Positions 9,156 to 17,686 of a DNA stretch of 64,000 nucleotides are shown piece after piece. The notes below the pieces were generated by a model. The model had not been told where the DNA came from. It ran no database searches and saw only the letters and a list, made by a program, of their open reading frames with translations. Location: the NCBI RefSeq assembly GCF_900187135.1, contig NZ_LT906443.1, positions 2,108,001 to 2,172,000 on the forward strand. Reading direction: 5' to 3'. The position numbers were made by a program, and so were the translations under genes. Position 1 is the stretch's first letter. Every line of letters starts with the position of its first letter. This DNA comes from Corynebacterium ulcerans (GTDB lineage Bacteria > Actinomycetota > Actinomycetes > Mycobacteriales > Mycobacteriaceae).

Positions 9156-10211
9156 GTGAAACGTCGTCTAAGCACTCTTACACTGGGAGCCCTTCCCATC
9201 GTCGTCTTGGGAACCCTTGTCACCATTGACCATGTTCCCGGGACTGATATTGATTTGACCGTGCCATATGCGGCGGAAGGCCCAGGTCCTACGTTTAACA
9301 CGCTCGGGCAGATCGACGGGCAAGATGTTGTGGAGATTGGTGGCGCAGACGTTGATAAGACTCGCGGCAACCTCAACATGACAACGGTATCTATCCGCAG
9401 CGGGATGACCCTGGCTCAGGCGCTTAGCCGATGGCTGTTTACGGATGACACGCTTATCCCTTTGGAGCGCATCTATCCCAAGAACAAAACTCCGGATCAG
9501 GTTAACCAAGAAAACCAGATTGCCTTCTCCTCATCGGAAGCCTCCGCGACCATCGCTGCGATGAATCATCTGGGTCGTCCTGTGGAGACAGAGGTCGCGA
9601 GTATCGTCGAAGAATCTGCTGCACATGGGATTCTCCAAGAAGGCGACGTGATAATGGACATCGACGGAACAGCTGTTGGCGGCCCCAAGCAAGTCCGCGA
9701 GACGGTTCGGAAGAAAAAGGTCGACGATAGCGTCACCATTACGTATCGACGTGACGGACAAAAACACGAAGCTACAGTGAAACTGGGCAAGAATCCCAAC
9801 GATCCCGCAATTCCGTTCTTAGGGGTGAGCATGGCTGCTAAACCCGCTGGCGGAATCACGGTCGATTATCACCTTAAAGACATCGGCGGCCCCTCGGCTG
9901 GACTCATGTTTTCCCTAGCTGTGGTGGATAAACTCAGCGGGGGCGACCTCAACGGCGGAAAGTTTGTGGCCGGTACTGGCACCATCGATGATGACGGCAC
10001 CGTGGGCCCTATTGGTGGAATCGCGCATAAAGTTCAAGCCGCTAAAGACGCTGGTGCAGAACTATTTCTTGCCCCTGCCAAGAACTGCTCAGAGGCCGTA
10101 AGCCGAAATCATGACGGCATGACCGTCTTGAGCGTTGATTCTCTGGACGATGCCATCAAACAAATGGACGCTTATAACACCGGCGGCGAGTACACGACGT
10201 GTAAAAAGTAA
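9156..10211 (+). CDS. YlbL-type membrane protease: PDZ plus Lon-like S16 domain
   Basis: The 351-aa product starts with GTG at 9156, with a close AAGGA ribosome binding site. An N-terminal hydrophobic segment (about residues 6-24) anchors or exports it. A PDZ domain lies at about 120-205 (IVEESAAHGILQEGDVIMDI). The C-terminal Lon-type protease domain has GGPSAGLMFSL at about 243-253 (catalytic Ser) and the catalytic Lys in GGIAHKVQAAKDAG (about 287-300). This matches Rv3194c of M. tuberculosis and B. subtilis YlbL. It is followed by a convergent lipoprotein gene only 4 bases away. Substrates are unknown. Confidence 0.92.
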   Translation: MKRRLSTLTLGALPIVVLGTLVTIDHVPGTDIDLTVPYAAEGPGPTFNTLGQIDGQDVVEIGGADVDKTRGNLNMTTVSIRSGMTLAQALSRWLFTDDTLIPLERIYPKNKTPDQVNQENQIAFSSSEASATIAAMNHLGRPVETEVASIVEESAAHGILQEGDVIMDIDGTAVGGPKQVRETVRKKKVDDSVTITYRRDGQKHEATVKLGKNPNDPAIPFLGVSMAAKPAGGITVDYHLKDIGGPSAGLMFSLAVVDKLSGGDLNGGKFVAGTGTIDDDGTVGPIGGIAHKVQAAKDAGAELFLAPAKNCSEAVSRNHDGMTVLSVDSLDDAIKQMDAYNTGGEYTTCKK

Positions 10212-10215
10212 ATGG

Positions 10216-10890
10216 CTAGGGCTTAGCTTTCGCAGATTCTGTAGTCGCAGGAGTCTCCATAGCGGAGCTTTCTGCCTGCGGACGCTGCGCTAAGCCCAGC
10301 GCATAGATCTGTTCCGCTGGATCTTTTTCATCGGTAGAGACCATTTGCTGCATAACCAGACCTTCATCGTTGTCTACCACCGTGATAACTGCGGTGCTCC
10401 CCAGCGTGGACCACCCAACAACGCGACGTCCAGTATCTTCTACCACCCGTGAGCTCCTAAGCTCCGTGAGCAGCTGTGTTGTAGATGCGGCTTTAGAATC
10501 GGACTTAAAAAATTGGAATTGGCCAATTTTTTCCCCAGAACAAGCCATCGAATTTTGAACTCCGTTTGCATCGCAAGAGTCAAACTGATCAAAAAATTCC
10601 TCAGGTGCGAGGGCACCAAATTGCTTGCGGGCCTTCTCCAGATTGGGGTTCTTCTTGGCCTTTTCCGAGCTTGTCGACGCCACCCCGCTGGTCTCTTGCT
10701 CACTAGGCAGAGCAGTCTTCGTAGTTTCTGCCACAGACTGGGAGGAGGTTTCTGATGCCTCAGGGGTCGAAGTCTCCTGATTGCTGCCACACGCTGTCAC
10801 CCCTAGAAGACCGCACAGCGCGAGGGCACATGCTGGGCGTCGAAAAGCACGAATACTCAGCGGCATGCGGAGAAGAGTGGAGGGAAACAC
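10216..10890 (-). CDS. Hypothetical lipoprotein
   Basis: The GTG at 10890 is chosen because AGGAG lies 8-9 bases upstream; an internal ATG at 10866 has no comparable site. The 224-aa product has an arginine-rich n-region, a hydrophobic core and lipobox GVTAC (Cys about residue 34), then a Ser/Thr/Glu-rich linker. The remainder (about 85-200) is a small globular domain with two further cysteines (DSCDANG and SMACSGE) that could pair. It is presumably anchored on the outer face of the membrane. I do not recognise a family. The stop codon lies 4 bases from the end of the convergent PDZ-Lon gene. Confidence 0.8.
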   Translation of the reverse strand: MFPSTLLRMPLSIRAFRRPACALALCGLLGVTACGSNQETSTPEASETSSQSVAETTKTALPSEQETSGVASTSSEKAKKNPNLEKARKQFGALAPEEFFDQFDSCDANGVQNSMACSGEKIGQFQFFKSDSKAASTTQLLTELRSSRVVEDTGRRVVGWSTLGSTAVITVVDNDEGLVMQQMVSTDEKDPAEQIYALGLAQRPQAESSAMETPATTESAKAKP

Positions 10891-10934
10891 AGAATCAGCT
10901 CCTGAGGCATAAGTCGGGCAGAAACAACTCGATT

Positions 10935-11438
10935 CTAATCCAATGTCATGCGCAAAGCGGCGATAACGCCAGGTGCGACCCCTGGTCCGCCTCTAAGCTC
11001 GATTTCATCGGCGGCAAAAGGACCGCGGGCTTCCAACTCTTCTTCCGAGGGACGCATCTGCAAAAGAGTCAACTCATGATCGCCCTGGAGAACACCGGAG
11101 AAAAGGCGCGCCGGGCGAGGACCTGCTGTGGGGTCAGAGGAATCCCTAAACATGATCTCTTGGGCCAAAACAGCGCCTATCACTTGGCTCGGCCAAGATA
11201 TGCGGGAGATGTAATCCCCAAGTTCTTCTGAACCTGGTTGTATATGCTCCGGGAGATTATCTTGGACCACAAGCGCGAGGGGAGAGTCGTCGTCTTCCGG
11301 AATGGCTGAACCCACTAATTCCGCTGGGACCAGGGCAAATAGTGTAGGGGAGGCGTCCCATCCTTCGGCGTGAATGAAGTCGACTGCCTCAAGCATTGCC
11401 TTATTTAACGCTTGGATGGGGTAGTCAGGAGTGCTCAT
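10935..11438 (-). CDS. PPA1309-family hypothetical protein
   Basis: I choose the ATG at 11438 (MSTPDYPIQAL), since AAAGGA lies about 8 bases upstream; this gives 167 aa. The sequence has the conserved features of the actinobacterial PPA1309/Rv3192-neighbour family: an N-terminal helix (ALNKAMLEAVDFIHAEGWD), a FALVPAEL strand and a central region ending in SWPSQVIGAVLAQEI. The protein is acidic and has no signal peptide or membrane helix. Function is unknown. It is divergent from the UPF0182 gene with about 140 bases between starts, a layout conserved in actinobacteria. Confidence 0.75.
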   Translation of the reverse strand: MSTPDYPIQALNKAMLEAVDFIHAEGWDASPTLFALVPAELVGSAIPEDDDSPLALVVQDNLPEHIQPGSEELGDYISRISWPSQVIGAVLAQEIMFRDSSDPTAGPRPARLFSGVLQGDHELTLLQMRPSEEELEARGPFAADEIELRGGPGVAPGVIAALRMTLD

Positions 11439-11579
11439 TAAAAAATCCTTTACATTCACCTGTGAAGAAACTGCCGTAGACTAGGACATTACCTTGTCCA
11501 TCGTAGAAAACTTTTGCATGGGATCCCTGTTGATTTCCGCGAATGTGCCCCTACACAGAATGAAATAAAGGAGTTCGAG

Positions 11580-14546
11580 TTGGCGAACGGCCTTACGCCT
11601 CCGTCCCCCTCGATCGGTCGTCCACCTAAGCTGTTCACCCGGATTGTGGTCCTTCTGGTGATTTTGGGTGCGCTGGTCCCCACAGCAATTGGTCTCTACA
11701 CCAATTGGCTGTGGTTCGGTGAAGTTAATTTTAGGGGGGTGTTTAACAAGGTCATACTGACTCGAATTGCGTTGTTTGTGGTGTTTGCGCTGGTGGCGGG
11801 AATCATCACATGGATTTCCGGATGGCTCACATATCGCGGGCGCCCCGACGAACTCGATGTTTTTGACCTAGAGGGACCAATTCCGCAGTATCGCGCGGTG
11901 GTTGAACGCAGCGTTAAACGCTTCTTGACCATTATTCCCATAGTTATCGCTTTTGTCGCAGGCTTCCTAGGTCAGCAGAACTGGCAAACTGTTCAGCTAT
12001 TCCTTAACCGCCAAAGCTTTGGTGTGTCGGACCCTCAGTTCGGAATGGACTACGGTTTCTACGCCTTCATGCTCCCGGCGCTGCGTCTGGGACTGGGCAC
12101 GCTATCGATCCTTGTCGCAGTAGCGTTCCTCCTTTCTTTGATTGGGCATTACCTTCTAGGGAGTATCCGAGTAGGAAACCAAGCTGCAGGGGTCCGGGGA
12201 AGTATTTCTTCCTATGCGCGAGTTCAGCTTTCCGTAACTGCAGGGTTGTGGATGCTTCTGAAGGTGGCTTCCTATTGGTTTGACCGCTATGACTTGCTCA
12301 ATAACCGCCACGAGACCTTTACCGGTGGTAGCTACACAGACATCAACGCTGTTCTTCCAGCCAAGATTGTGCTGCTGGTTATTGCTGCAGTGGTAGCACT
12401 CTGCTTCTTTTTGGTTGTTGTGCTTAAAGACCTCCGAATCCCGGCTGCGGCCACCGTCCTCATGGTGGTCAGTGCGGTTTCTATCGGCAGTATCTGGCCG
12501 CTCATGGTGGAGCGTTTTTCCGTTTCCCCGAACCGTGCGGAGAAAGAATCAGAATTTATCTCCCGCAACATTCAGGCGACTCGATTTGCCTATGGCATCA
12601 CTGATGACCAGGTAAGTTACTTGAATAACTGGGGCGCTCAAGGACCTAACTCGGAGAAAGTAGCCTCGGATTCTGCGACAGTGAGCAACATCCGCCTGCT
12701 GGATCCAGAGATTATTTCCCCGACCTTTACCCAGCAGCAGCAGTTGCGAAACTTCTACGGCTTCCCTAAGTCACTTGCGATGGACCGCTACGTTATCGAC
12801 GGGGAACTACGCGACTTTGTTGTCGCAGCCAGGGAACTTGATCCGAATGCTCTTCAAGAAAACCAGAAGGACTGGATCAACCGGCACACGGTGTACACCC
12901 ACGGAAATGGCATTGTTGCAGCTCAGGCTAACCAGGTGGACGAGGTTGCTCGCGACGTTGGATCCGCACGTGGTGGTTACCCCGTGTACACAGTGTCGGA
13001 TTTGCAGTCGACGGACGCTGAAGCAAAAGAACTCGGCATTGTGGTCAAAGAGCCTCGCACGTACTACGGCCCCGTGATCGCGTCTGCTCGCGACGGCGCA
13101 GATTACGCAGTGGTGGGCTCTGACCAGGGCAATCCTGTGGAATATGACACCGACTCTTCTACCTACACGTATAAGGGTGAAGGTGGAGTTAACATCGGTA
13201 ATCTCTTTAACCGTTTAGCATTTGCTGTCCGCTACCAGGAACTCAACCTTGTTCTGTCGGATCGCGTTAATAAGAACTCGAAGCTCCTCTTCAACCGCGA
13301 CCCCCGCGAGCGTGTACATAACGTGGCTCCATGGTTGACCACGGATTCCACTACATATCCTGCAGTCATCGACGGACGCATCAAGTGGATCGTGGACGGA
13401 TACACCACGCTTTCCTCCCTGCCGTATTCGGAACGAACCTCTATGTCTGAGGCGACTACCGATACCACCGCACAGGTCGGTAACAGCGCGCAACGCCTTG
13501 TCACCGACAACGTGGGATACATTAGGAACTCTGTGAAAGCCGTAGTAGATGCTTACGACGGCAGTGTGGATCTCTACGAGTTCGATGAGCAAGATCCTGT
13601 GCTCAAGGCGTGGAAGGGCGTATTCCCAGACTCCGTGAAACCAAAGTCGGAGATCTCCGAGGCCCTGATGAACCACTTGCGCTACCCAGAAGACATCTTC
13701 AAGGTGCAGCGTAAGATGCTGGCTCGCTATCACGTCGATGATGCTCGCGACTTCTTTACCAACGACCGCTTCTGGTCAGTGCCAAGCGATCCATCTGCGT
13801 CCGAAGGTCAGCAGAACATAGCGCAGCCTCCGTACTACGTGGTCGCTGCAGACCCTCACACCAAGAAGCCGAGCTTCCAGCTGATCACCCCGTTCCGTGG
13901 TCTTCAGCGTGAGTATCTAGCTGCACACATGTCCGTGAGCTCAGATCCTGACAACTACGGCAAGATCACCGTGCGCGTTCTGCCCACGGACACCCTGACT
14001 CAGGGCCCCAAGCAGGCTCAGGACACCATGATGTCTTCAGATCAGATTGCTTCTGACCGCACACTGTGGCGAGACACAAATGATCTCTTCAACGGCAACC
14101 TTTTGACGCTTCCGGTCGGTGACGGTGAGATTCTCTACGTGGAGCCTTTGTACTCCCAGCGTAAAGACCAAGCCTCGGCGTTCCCCAAGCTTCTCCGCGT
14201 GCTTGTTTCCTACCAAGGAAAGGTTGGCTATGCCCCAACCATTTCTGAGGCGCTATCGCAGGTAGGAATTGACCCCAAGGCTGCTCAGGATCTTGGCGAG
14301 GCTCGGAACCTAGACAAGACACCAAAGACAGACGACGCCAACAAGGACCAATCGAATCAGAAGGAATCGCCTAAGCCATCAGCGCCTGCCTCTGGCACCG
14401 GCGCAACAGGAGATGCGATCCAGAAGATCAACGATGCGCTTAAGGGCTTGGAGGCTGCTAAGGGCAAGTCCAATGAGGAGTACGGTCGTGCTCTCGACCA
14501 GTTGGATAAAGCTGTCCAAGATTACCGCCGCACCACAGGTGGCTAG
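11580..14546 (+). CDS. UPF0182 family membrane protein
   Basis: I choose the TTG at 11580 (reads MANGLTPPSPS), because AAAGGAG lies about 8 bases upstream; the open frame begins at another TTG 66 bases earlier without such a site. The 988-aa protein has about seven membrane helices in its first 330 residues, including a WLWFGEVNF motif after the first helix. A large extracytoplasmic domain follows (NPxxEKExEFISRNI, YGPVIA, RNxxxF), and a charged Ala/Lys/Glu-rich helical tail (about 905-985). Length and layout match Rv3193c-type UPF0182 proteins. Function is unknown. A hairpin with weak T-run follows. Confidence 0.93.
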   Translation: MANGLTPPSPSIGRPPKLFTRIVVLLVILGALVPTAIGLYTNWLWFGEVNFRGVFNKVILTRIALFVVFALVAGIITWISGWLTYRGRPDELDVFDLEGPIPQYRAVVERSVKRFLTIIPIVIAFVAGFLGQQNWQTVQLFLNRQSFGVSDPQFGMDYGFYAFMLPALRLGLGTLSILVAVAFLLSLIGHYLLGSIRVGNQAAGVRGSISSYARVQLSVTAGLWMLLKVASYWFDRYDLLNNRHETFTGGSYTDINAVLPAKIVLLVIAAVVALCFFLVVVLKDLRIPAAATVLMVVSAVSIGSIWPLMVERFSVSPNRAEKESEFISRNIQATRFAYGITDDQVSYLNNWGAQGPNSEKVASDSATVSNIRLLDPEIISPTFTQQQQLRNFYGFPKSLAMDRYVIDGELRDFVVAARELDPNALQENQKDWINRHTVYTHGNGIVAAQANQVDEVARDVGSARGGYPVYTVSDLQSTDAEAKELGIVVKEPRTYYGPVIASARDGADYAVVGSDQGNPVEYDTDSSTYTYKGEGGVNIGNLFNRLAFAVRYQELNLVLSDRVNKNSKLLFNRDPRERVHNVAPWLTTDSTTYPAVIDGRIKWIVDGYTTLSSLPYSERTSMSEATTDTTAQVGNSAQRLVTDNVGYIRNSVKAVVDAYDGSVDLYEFDEQDPVLKAWKGVFPDSVKPKSEISEALMNHLRYPEDIFKVQRKMLARYHVDDARDFFTNDRFWSVPSDPSASEGQQNIAQPPYYVVAADPHTKKPSFQLITPFRGLQREYLAAHMSVSSDPDNYGKITVRVLPTDTLTQGPKQAQDTMMSSDQIASDRTLWRDTNDLFNGNLLTLPVGDGEILYVEPLYSQRKDQASAFPKLLRVLVSYQGKVGYAPTISEALSQVGIDPKAAQDLGEARNLDKTPKTDDANKDQSNQKESPKPSAPASGTGATGDAIQKINDALKGLEAAKGKSNEEYGRALDQLDKAVQDYRRTTGG

Positions 14547-14563
14547 TCCGGAAAGCTAATCAG

Positions 14564-14604
14564 ATCCCCAGTGCTCGGTTATATGGCCGTTGTACTGGGG
14601 ATTT
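14564..14604 (+). terminator. Probable terminator after UPF0182 gene
   Basis: Arms ATCCCCAGT (14564-14572) and ACTGGGGAT (14594-14602) are followed by a short TT run. It lies 18 bases after the UPF0182 stop codon. Confidence 0.6.
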
Positions 14605-14672
14605 GCCTGTTTGATTAGTTCTATGTAGAGTTACTCCTCGTTGCACAGAACAGCTTGTTCTGAAGCAATCGT

Positions 14673-14749
<77 letters not shown>

Positions 14750-14753
14750 GGAT

Positions 14754-14792
14754 CCTCCTGTTCTTTAGAGATAAAGAACAGGAGGTTTTTCT
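14754..14792 (+). terminator. Rho-independent terminator after tRNA-fMet
   Basis: Arms of about 13 bases, CCTCCTGTTCTTT and AAAGAACAGGAGG, with a six-base loop and followed by TTTTTCTTTT. It begins 8 bases after the tRNA. Confidence 0.93.
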
Positions 14793-14994
14793 TTTGCCCA
14801 ATGTCTGAACTAAGTGAATCCGCAAAAGAATTATCCCGCACTGAGTCGCTATCCTCATCTCATAGCTACATTTCTCACGGTTAACGCCGGTGATAGTGCA
14901 CGAGGAATCCGTACCGCCTTCAAGGTGAGTCTCGCATCAGCATAGATGTCGGCCATAGAGTGCCTGAGTCTTTAAGCACCAACCAAATGAGAAC
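14793..14994. other. Intergenic region before the PH-domain gene
   Basis: No gene or clear RNA is seen here. It presumably contains the promoter of the gene at 14995, but no unambiguous hexamers stand out. Confidence 0.5.
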
Positions 14995-15330
14995 ATGGAA
15001 ATCCCAATTCCCGAGGACGTTGTCGGAGTTCTTGTACAAGGGGAACAGGCCTATGCGGCGTACAAAACTCTGCGAGACTCGGCGATTTTCACGTCCAAAC
15101 GTCTGATCGTTCGCGATGCTCAGGGCATCACCGGCAAGAAAGTGGAAATCTATTCGATCCCGTACTCATCAATCATGATGTGGTCCACTGAGAACGCAGG
15201 GCACTTCGACTTCAACGCTGAGGTTGAGTTATGGACAAGAGCCGGAAATCTCACAATTAAGCTTGATAAGAAAATCGACGTGCGGCGCCTTGACCATCTC
15301 ATAGCGACGTGTTTGCTCGCCTCCAATTAG
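14995..15330 (+). CDS. Bacterial PH-domain protein (bPH-type, about 111 aa)
   Basis: This short soluble protein is a single predicted bacterial pleckstrin-homology domain. Visible hallmarks are SAIFTSKRLIVRD near residues 29-42, IYSIPYSSIMMWS at about 54-66 and a C-terminal helix after KIDVRRLDHLIATC. Homologues are annotated 'PH domain-containing protein' (YvbH/DUF1696 type), and their ligands are unknown. There is no signal peptide. The ATG has no strong ribosome binding site. A symmetrical terminator follows. Confidence 0.78.
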   Translation: MEIPIPEDVVGVLVQGEQAYAAYKTLRDSAIFTSKRLIVRDAQGITGKKVEIYSIPYSSIMMWSTENAGHFDFNAEVELWTRAGNLTIKLDKKIDVRRLDHLIATCLLASN

Positions 15331-15361
15331 TTTTGGAGCCCGTTGGTTCATAGAGATAAAG

Positions 15362-15388
15362 AAATCCCCACACTAGTGTGGGGATTTT
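15362..15388. terminator. Bidirectional terminator between convergent genes
   Basis: Perfect palindrome with arms AAATCCCCACAC and GTGTGGGGATTT separated by two bases, with T-tracts on both strands. It serves the PH-domain gene and the minus-strand operon ending at 15426. Confidence 0.9.
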
Positions 15389-15425
15389 CTACAATTCCGC
15401 TGTTGGTGCGTATGCAGCGAGACTA

Positions 15426-16268
15426 TCAATTCCAATAGAGCGATTCACGAGACTTCTCACCGGATTGGTCCCAGTCAAAGCGGACAGACTGCGCTTGCTT
15501 ATTGTTCTCCGAGTCTTGATTTTTAGGGAATACTCCGATGCTTCCGCGTGCGTACACATGGTTGACCTTCAGCTGTGACTCCGATGTCGGTATGCGGTTG
15601 GAAGCTGGGATGCCACAAGCGTTGTCTGCGCCACCGTTGAGATGAAGGGCATTGTCACCCGAGCCAGTTGCTGGCATCAGGGTAGGGGCGGTGACGGCCG
15701 TGTGCTCGGCGTCGGCAAGCCCGGAGAGCGCGAGAGGATCGTCAGAACCTTTGGGGATTGCTCCTAGGAATTCAACGTCGTAGGCGTAGCACATGAAATG
15801 TGACACCTCGTCGGTCTCACTGGCGTTGAGGAGGCTGACCCGCTCTGATGGTAGGCGAACGCCGTCGTGGGCAGTGACAGCCCAGACGAGATAACGGCCT
15901 TCAGTGTCCTCAGTAACTACATGTGCGGGTTCACCGAATTTCAGTTTTGTGCCAAAAGGAGTCATTTTGACTTCTTTACCGTTGGGATAGAGCAATACTG
16001 CTTGCTCAGAGAGCTCTTCAGAAGGCTGTTCTGCGTTTGCCTTAGCAGGTTCTGGGAGATCCTTCTTGTTCACCACATCGTTATGTTTATTAGCGGTGAC
16101 TTTTTTCTCCAACGTTGGCTTGTCTTTGTTAGACGGATGTGGGTGGAATCCTGCCCGTTCGTCTGCTCCGCATGCTGCGATCAGAGTGGTAAGCGTGACG
16201 ACAGCAGAGAGCTTAAGGGCCGAGGCTCCCAATGAGTAATGCGTTTTAGCCCAGTGCGACTTTGACAT
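15426..16268 (-). CDS. Secreted lipoprotein, third gene of Pls/PosA-like operon
   Basis: The ATG at 16268 (MSKSHWAK) is chosen: GAGAAAGAGAA lies upstream and the 280-aa product then starts with a proper export signal. Hydrophobic core at about residues 15-32, lipobox LIAAC (Cys about 33). A Lys/Glu-rich linker follows (about 40-80), then a globular region (85-275) with four cysteines (HFMCYAYD, NACGIPAS and others). I recognise no family. The start lies 17 bases after the stop of the membrane acyltransferase-like gene, so it is the last gene of a three-gene operon that begins with the Pls/PosA synthetase. It may be an envelope partner or acceptor for that system; this is inference only. Confidence 0.82.
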   Translation of the reverse strand: MSKSHWAKTHYSLGASALKLSAVVTLTTLIAACGADERAGFHPHPSNKDKPTLEKKVTANKHNDVVNKKDLPEPAKANAEQPSEELSEQAVLLYPNGKEVKMTPFGTKLKFGEPAHVVTEDTEGRYLVWAVTAHDGVRLPSERVSLLNASETDEVSHFMCYAYDVEFLGAIPKGSDDPLALSGLADAEHTAVTAPTLMPATGSGDNALHLNGGADNACGIPASNRIPTSESQLKVNHVYARGSIGVFPKNQDSENNKQAQSVRFDWDQSGEKSRESLYWN

Positions 16269-16285
16269 GGTGTTCTCTTTCTCAA

Positions 16286-17653
16286 TTAGTTTTCTGCAGC
16301 ACTGACAGTTTTGGGGTGAGTCGGGATGAGAGTCTTGCCCACCCGCTTGGAGATTTTTGACACGATTTCTTCTAGAGGGCCACGACCTATAGCAAGGTGC
16401 CATGCGGTGCCAAAGAGTAAAGCGCCTAGAACGTGAAGAATGAACCAGAGCGTGGGTAGTGCCTCGGTAGATTCTTTGAACGCTGCCATCAGGAGTATGT
16501 GAGAGATGTACAGAGTCAGCGTCATTGCTCCAGCAGAGATCAGTGGAATGAAGAGGTTCTTAAGCATCCGGGTGATCACTAGAAAAGAACCGAGAGCCAA
16601 GGTTGCTGCGCCCAGAGAAGTGAGCAAAGAGAACGGTGTGTTGACGTGGGGGCCATTAATAGCCAGCCACCACCATGTATTTGTGGGGATATGAACCTCC
16701 GGGCCGAAGTCAATGACCTGGAGAATGTCTTCTACATCGTAGTTATCGGTGTGGTAGTACAGCTGGGCGAACCCACCTGCGTAGTCAATTAGGAAAGTCG
16801 AGCTAAGGAATCCCGTGATGGCGGCAACCGAGCCAAGAGCGATGAGCCTGGTTTGGGTAATTAACCACTGTAGATTCATACGGCCCAGAGCTATACCTAC
16901 ACAGATGTACGCCATCCACGTGACTACCGGGTAGGTTCCACCGACAAACAGCGTGATGATGGTGTCAACAGGCAGGCTAATCAATGAAGAGAAGCTGGGA
17001 TTAAGCGTAGTGGTGTATCCGCCCCAAGAGTTGACCGCGAAAATCGCTAGGGGACCAGTCGTAATGAATACCGCTGCGAGGATAAGCAGAGTACGAATCC
17101 GTAGGGAGACAAGAGCGACAGCAAGCAGAAACAGCAGACCGTAGTAAGGCAAGATGTTGGATACCGGCAGATTGATCTCGTCGAGAGCTAGGCCGAGCAC
17201 AAAGACGATCAGTGCGCGGACTGCCAGCGATATTCGGTCACGGTGAAGCGAGCTACCGACATGAGGCATGTTTCCGCCGGTAAGAAGCGCAATAGTCACT
17301 CCCGCGAGCAGCGCAAACAATGCAGAAGAATGCCCACCAAACAACTGCCAGATCAAAGTGGGTTGGTCAGTGTATTTGTTATATGCCGGCAGTACATGCA
17401 CGGCGATCATTCCTACGAGAGCGAATCCACGGGCTGCGTCGATACCAATGATTCGTCGCGGGTCAGCCGACGGGCCAAAAGCAAGTTCTTTGTTCCATCG
17501 TGACGGACGAACTTCAGGCTCTGGTGGCGGGCTATACGGCTGGGGTAGTACCTCGGCTTCGCCATCCCAGATAGGACGGACACGTGCTGGGCCTGGTTGT
17601 GGCCTGGTTGCAGCATCCGGTGTTTGAGGCTGCGTAGATATCTGTGATGTCAT
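16286..17653 (-). CDS. Polytopic membrane acyltransferase-like protein (DUF418/DUF1624, HGSNAT-related)
   Basis: The 455-aa protein has a proline-rich cytoplasmic N-terminus (about 1-60), then a RIIGIDAARGFALVGMIAVH motif (67-86) that is the first helix signature of DUF1624/DUF418 and heparan-alpha-glucosaminide N-acetyltransferase-like proteins. About ten to eleven membrane helices follow. The histidine in GMIAVH is the candidate acyl-transfer residue. AAGGAAT lies 6 bases before the ATG. It follows the Pls/PosA synthetase gene by 33 bases and precedes the lipoprotein gene by 17 bases, so all three are probably one transcript. The likely role is acylation or transfer of the synthetase product across the membrane; this is inferred from context. 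Confidence 0.8.
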   Translation of the reverse strand: MTSQISTQPQTPDAATRPQPGPARVRPIWDGEAEVLPQPYSPPPEPEVRPSRWNKELAFGPSADPRRIIGIDAARGFALVGMIAVHVLPAYNKYTDQPTLIWQLFGGHSSALFALLAGVTIALLTGGNMPHVGSSLHRDRISLAVRALIVFVLGLALDEINLPVSNILPYYGLLFLLAVALVSLRIRTLLILAAVFITTGPLAIFAVNSWGGYTTTLNPSFSSLISLPVDTIITLFVGGTYPVVTWMAYICVGIALGRMNLQWLITQTRLIALGSVAAITGFLSSTFLIDYAGGFAQLYYHTDNYDVEDILQVIDFGPEVHIPTNTWWWLAINGPHVNTPFSLLTSLGAATLALGSFLVITRMLKNLFIPLISAGAMTLTLYISHILLMAAFKESTEALPTLWFILHVLGALLFGTAWHLAIGRGPLEEIVSKISKRVGKTLIPTHPKTVSAAEN

Positions 17654-17686
17654 TGTCGATTCCTTGGATGTGGTGAAATCAATCCA

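Noticed and set aside
14998..14998. Possible tRNA or attachment site downstream of tRNA-fMet
   Set aside because: No integrase, direct repeat of the tRNA end or mobile gene is present nearby.
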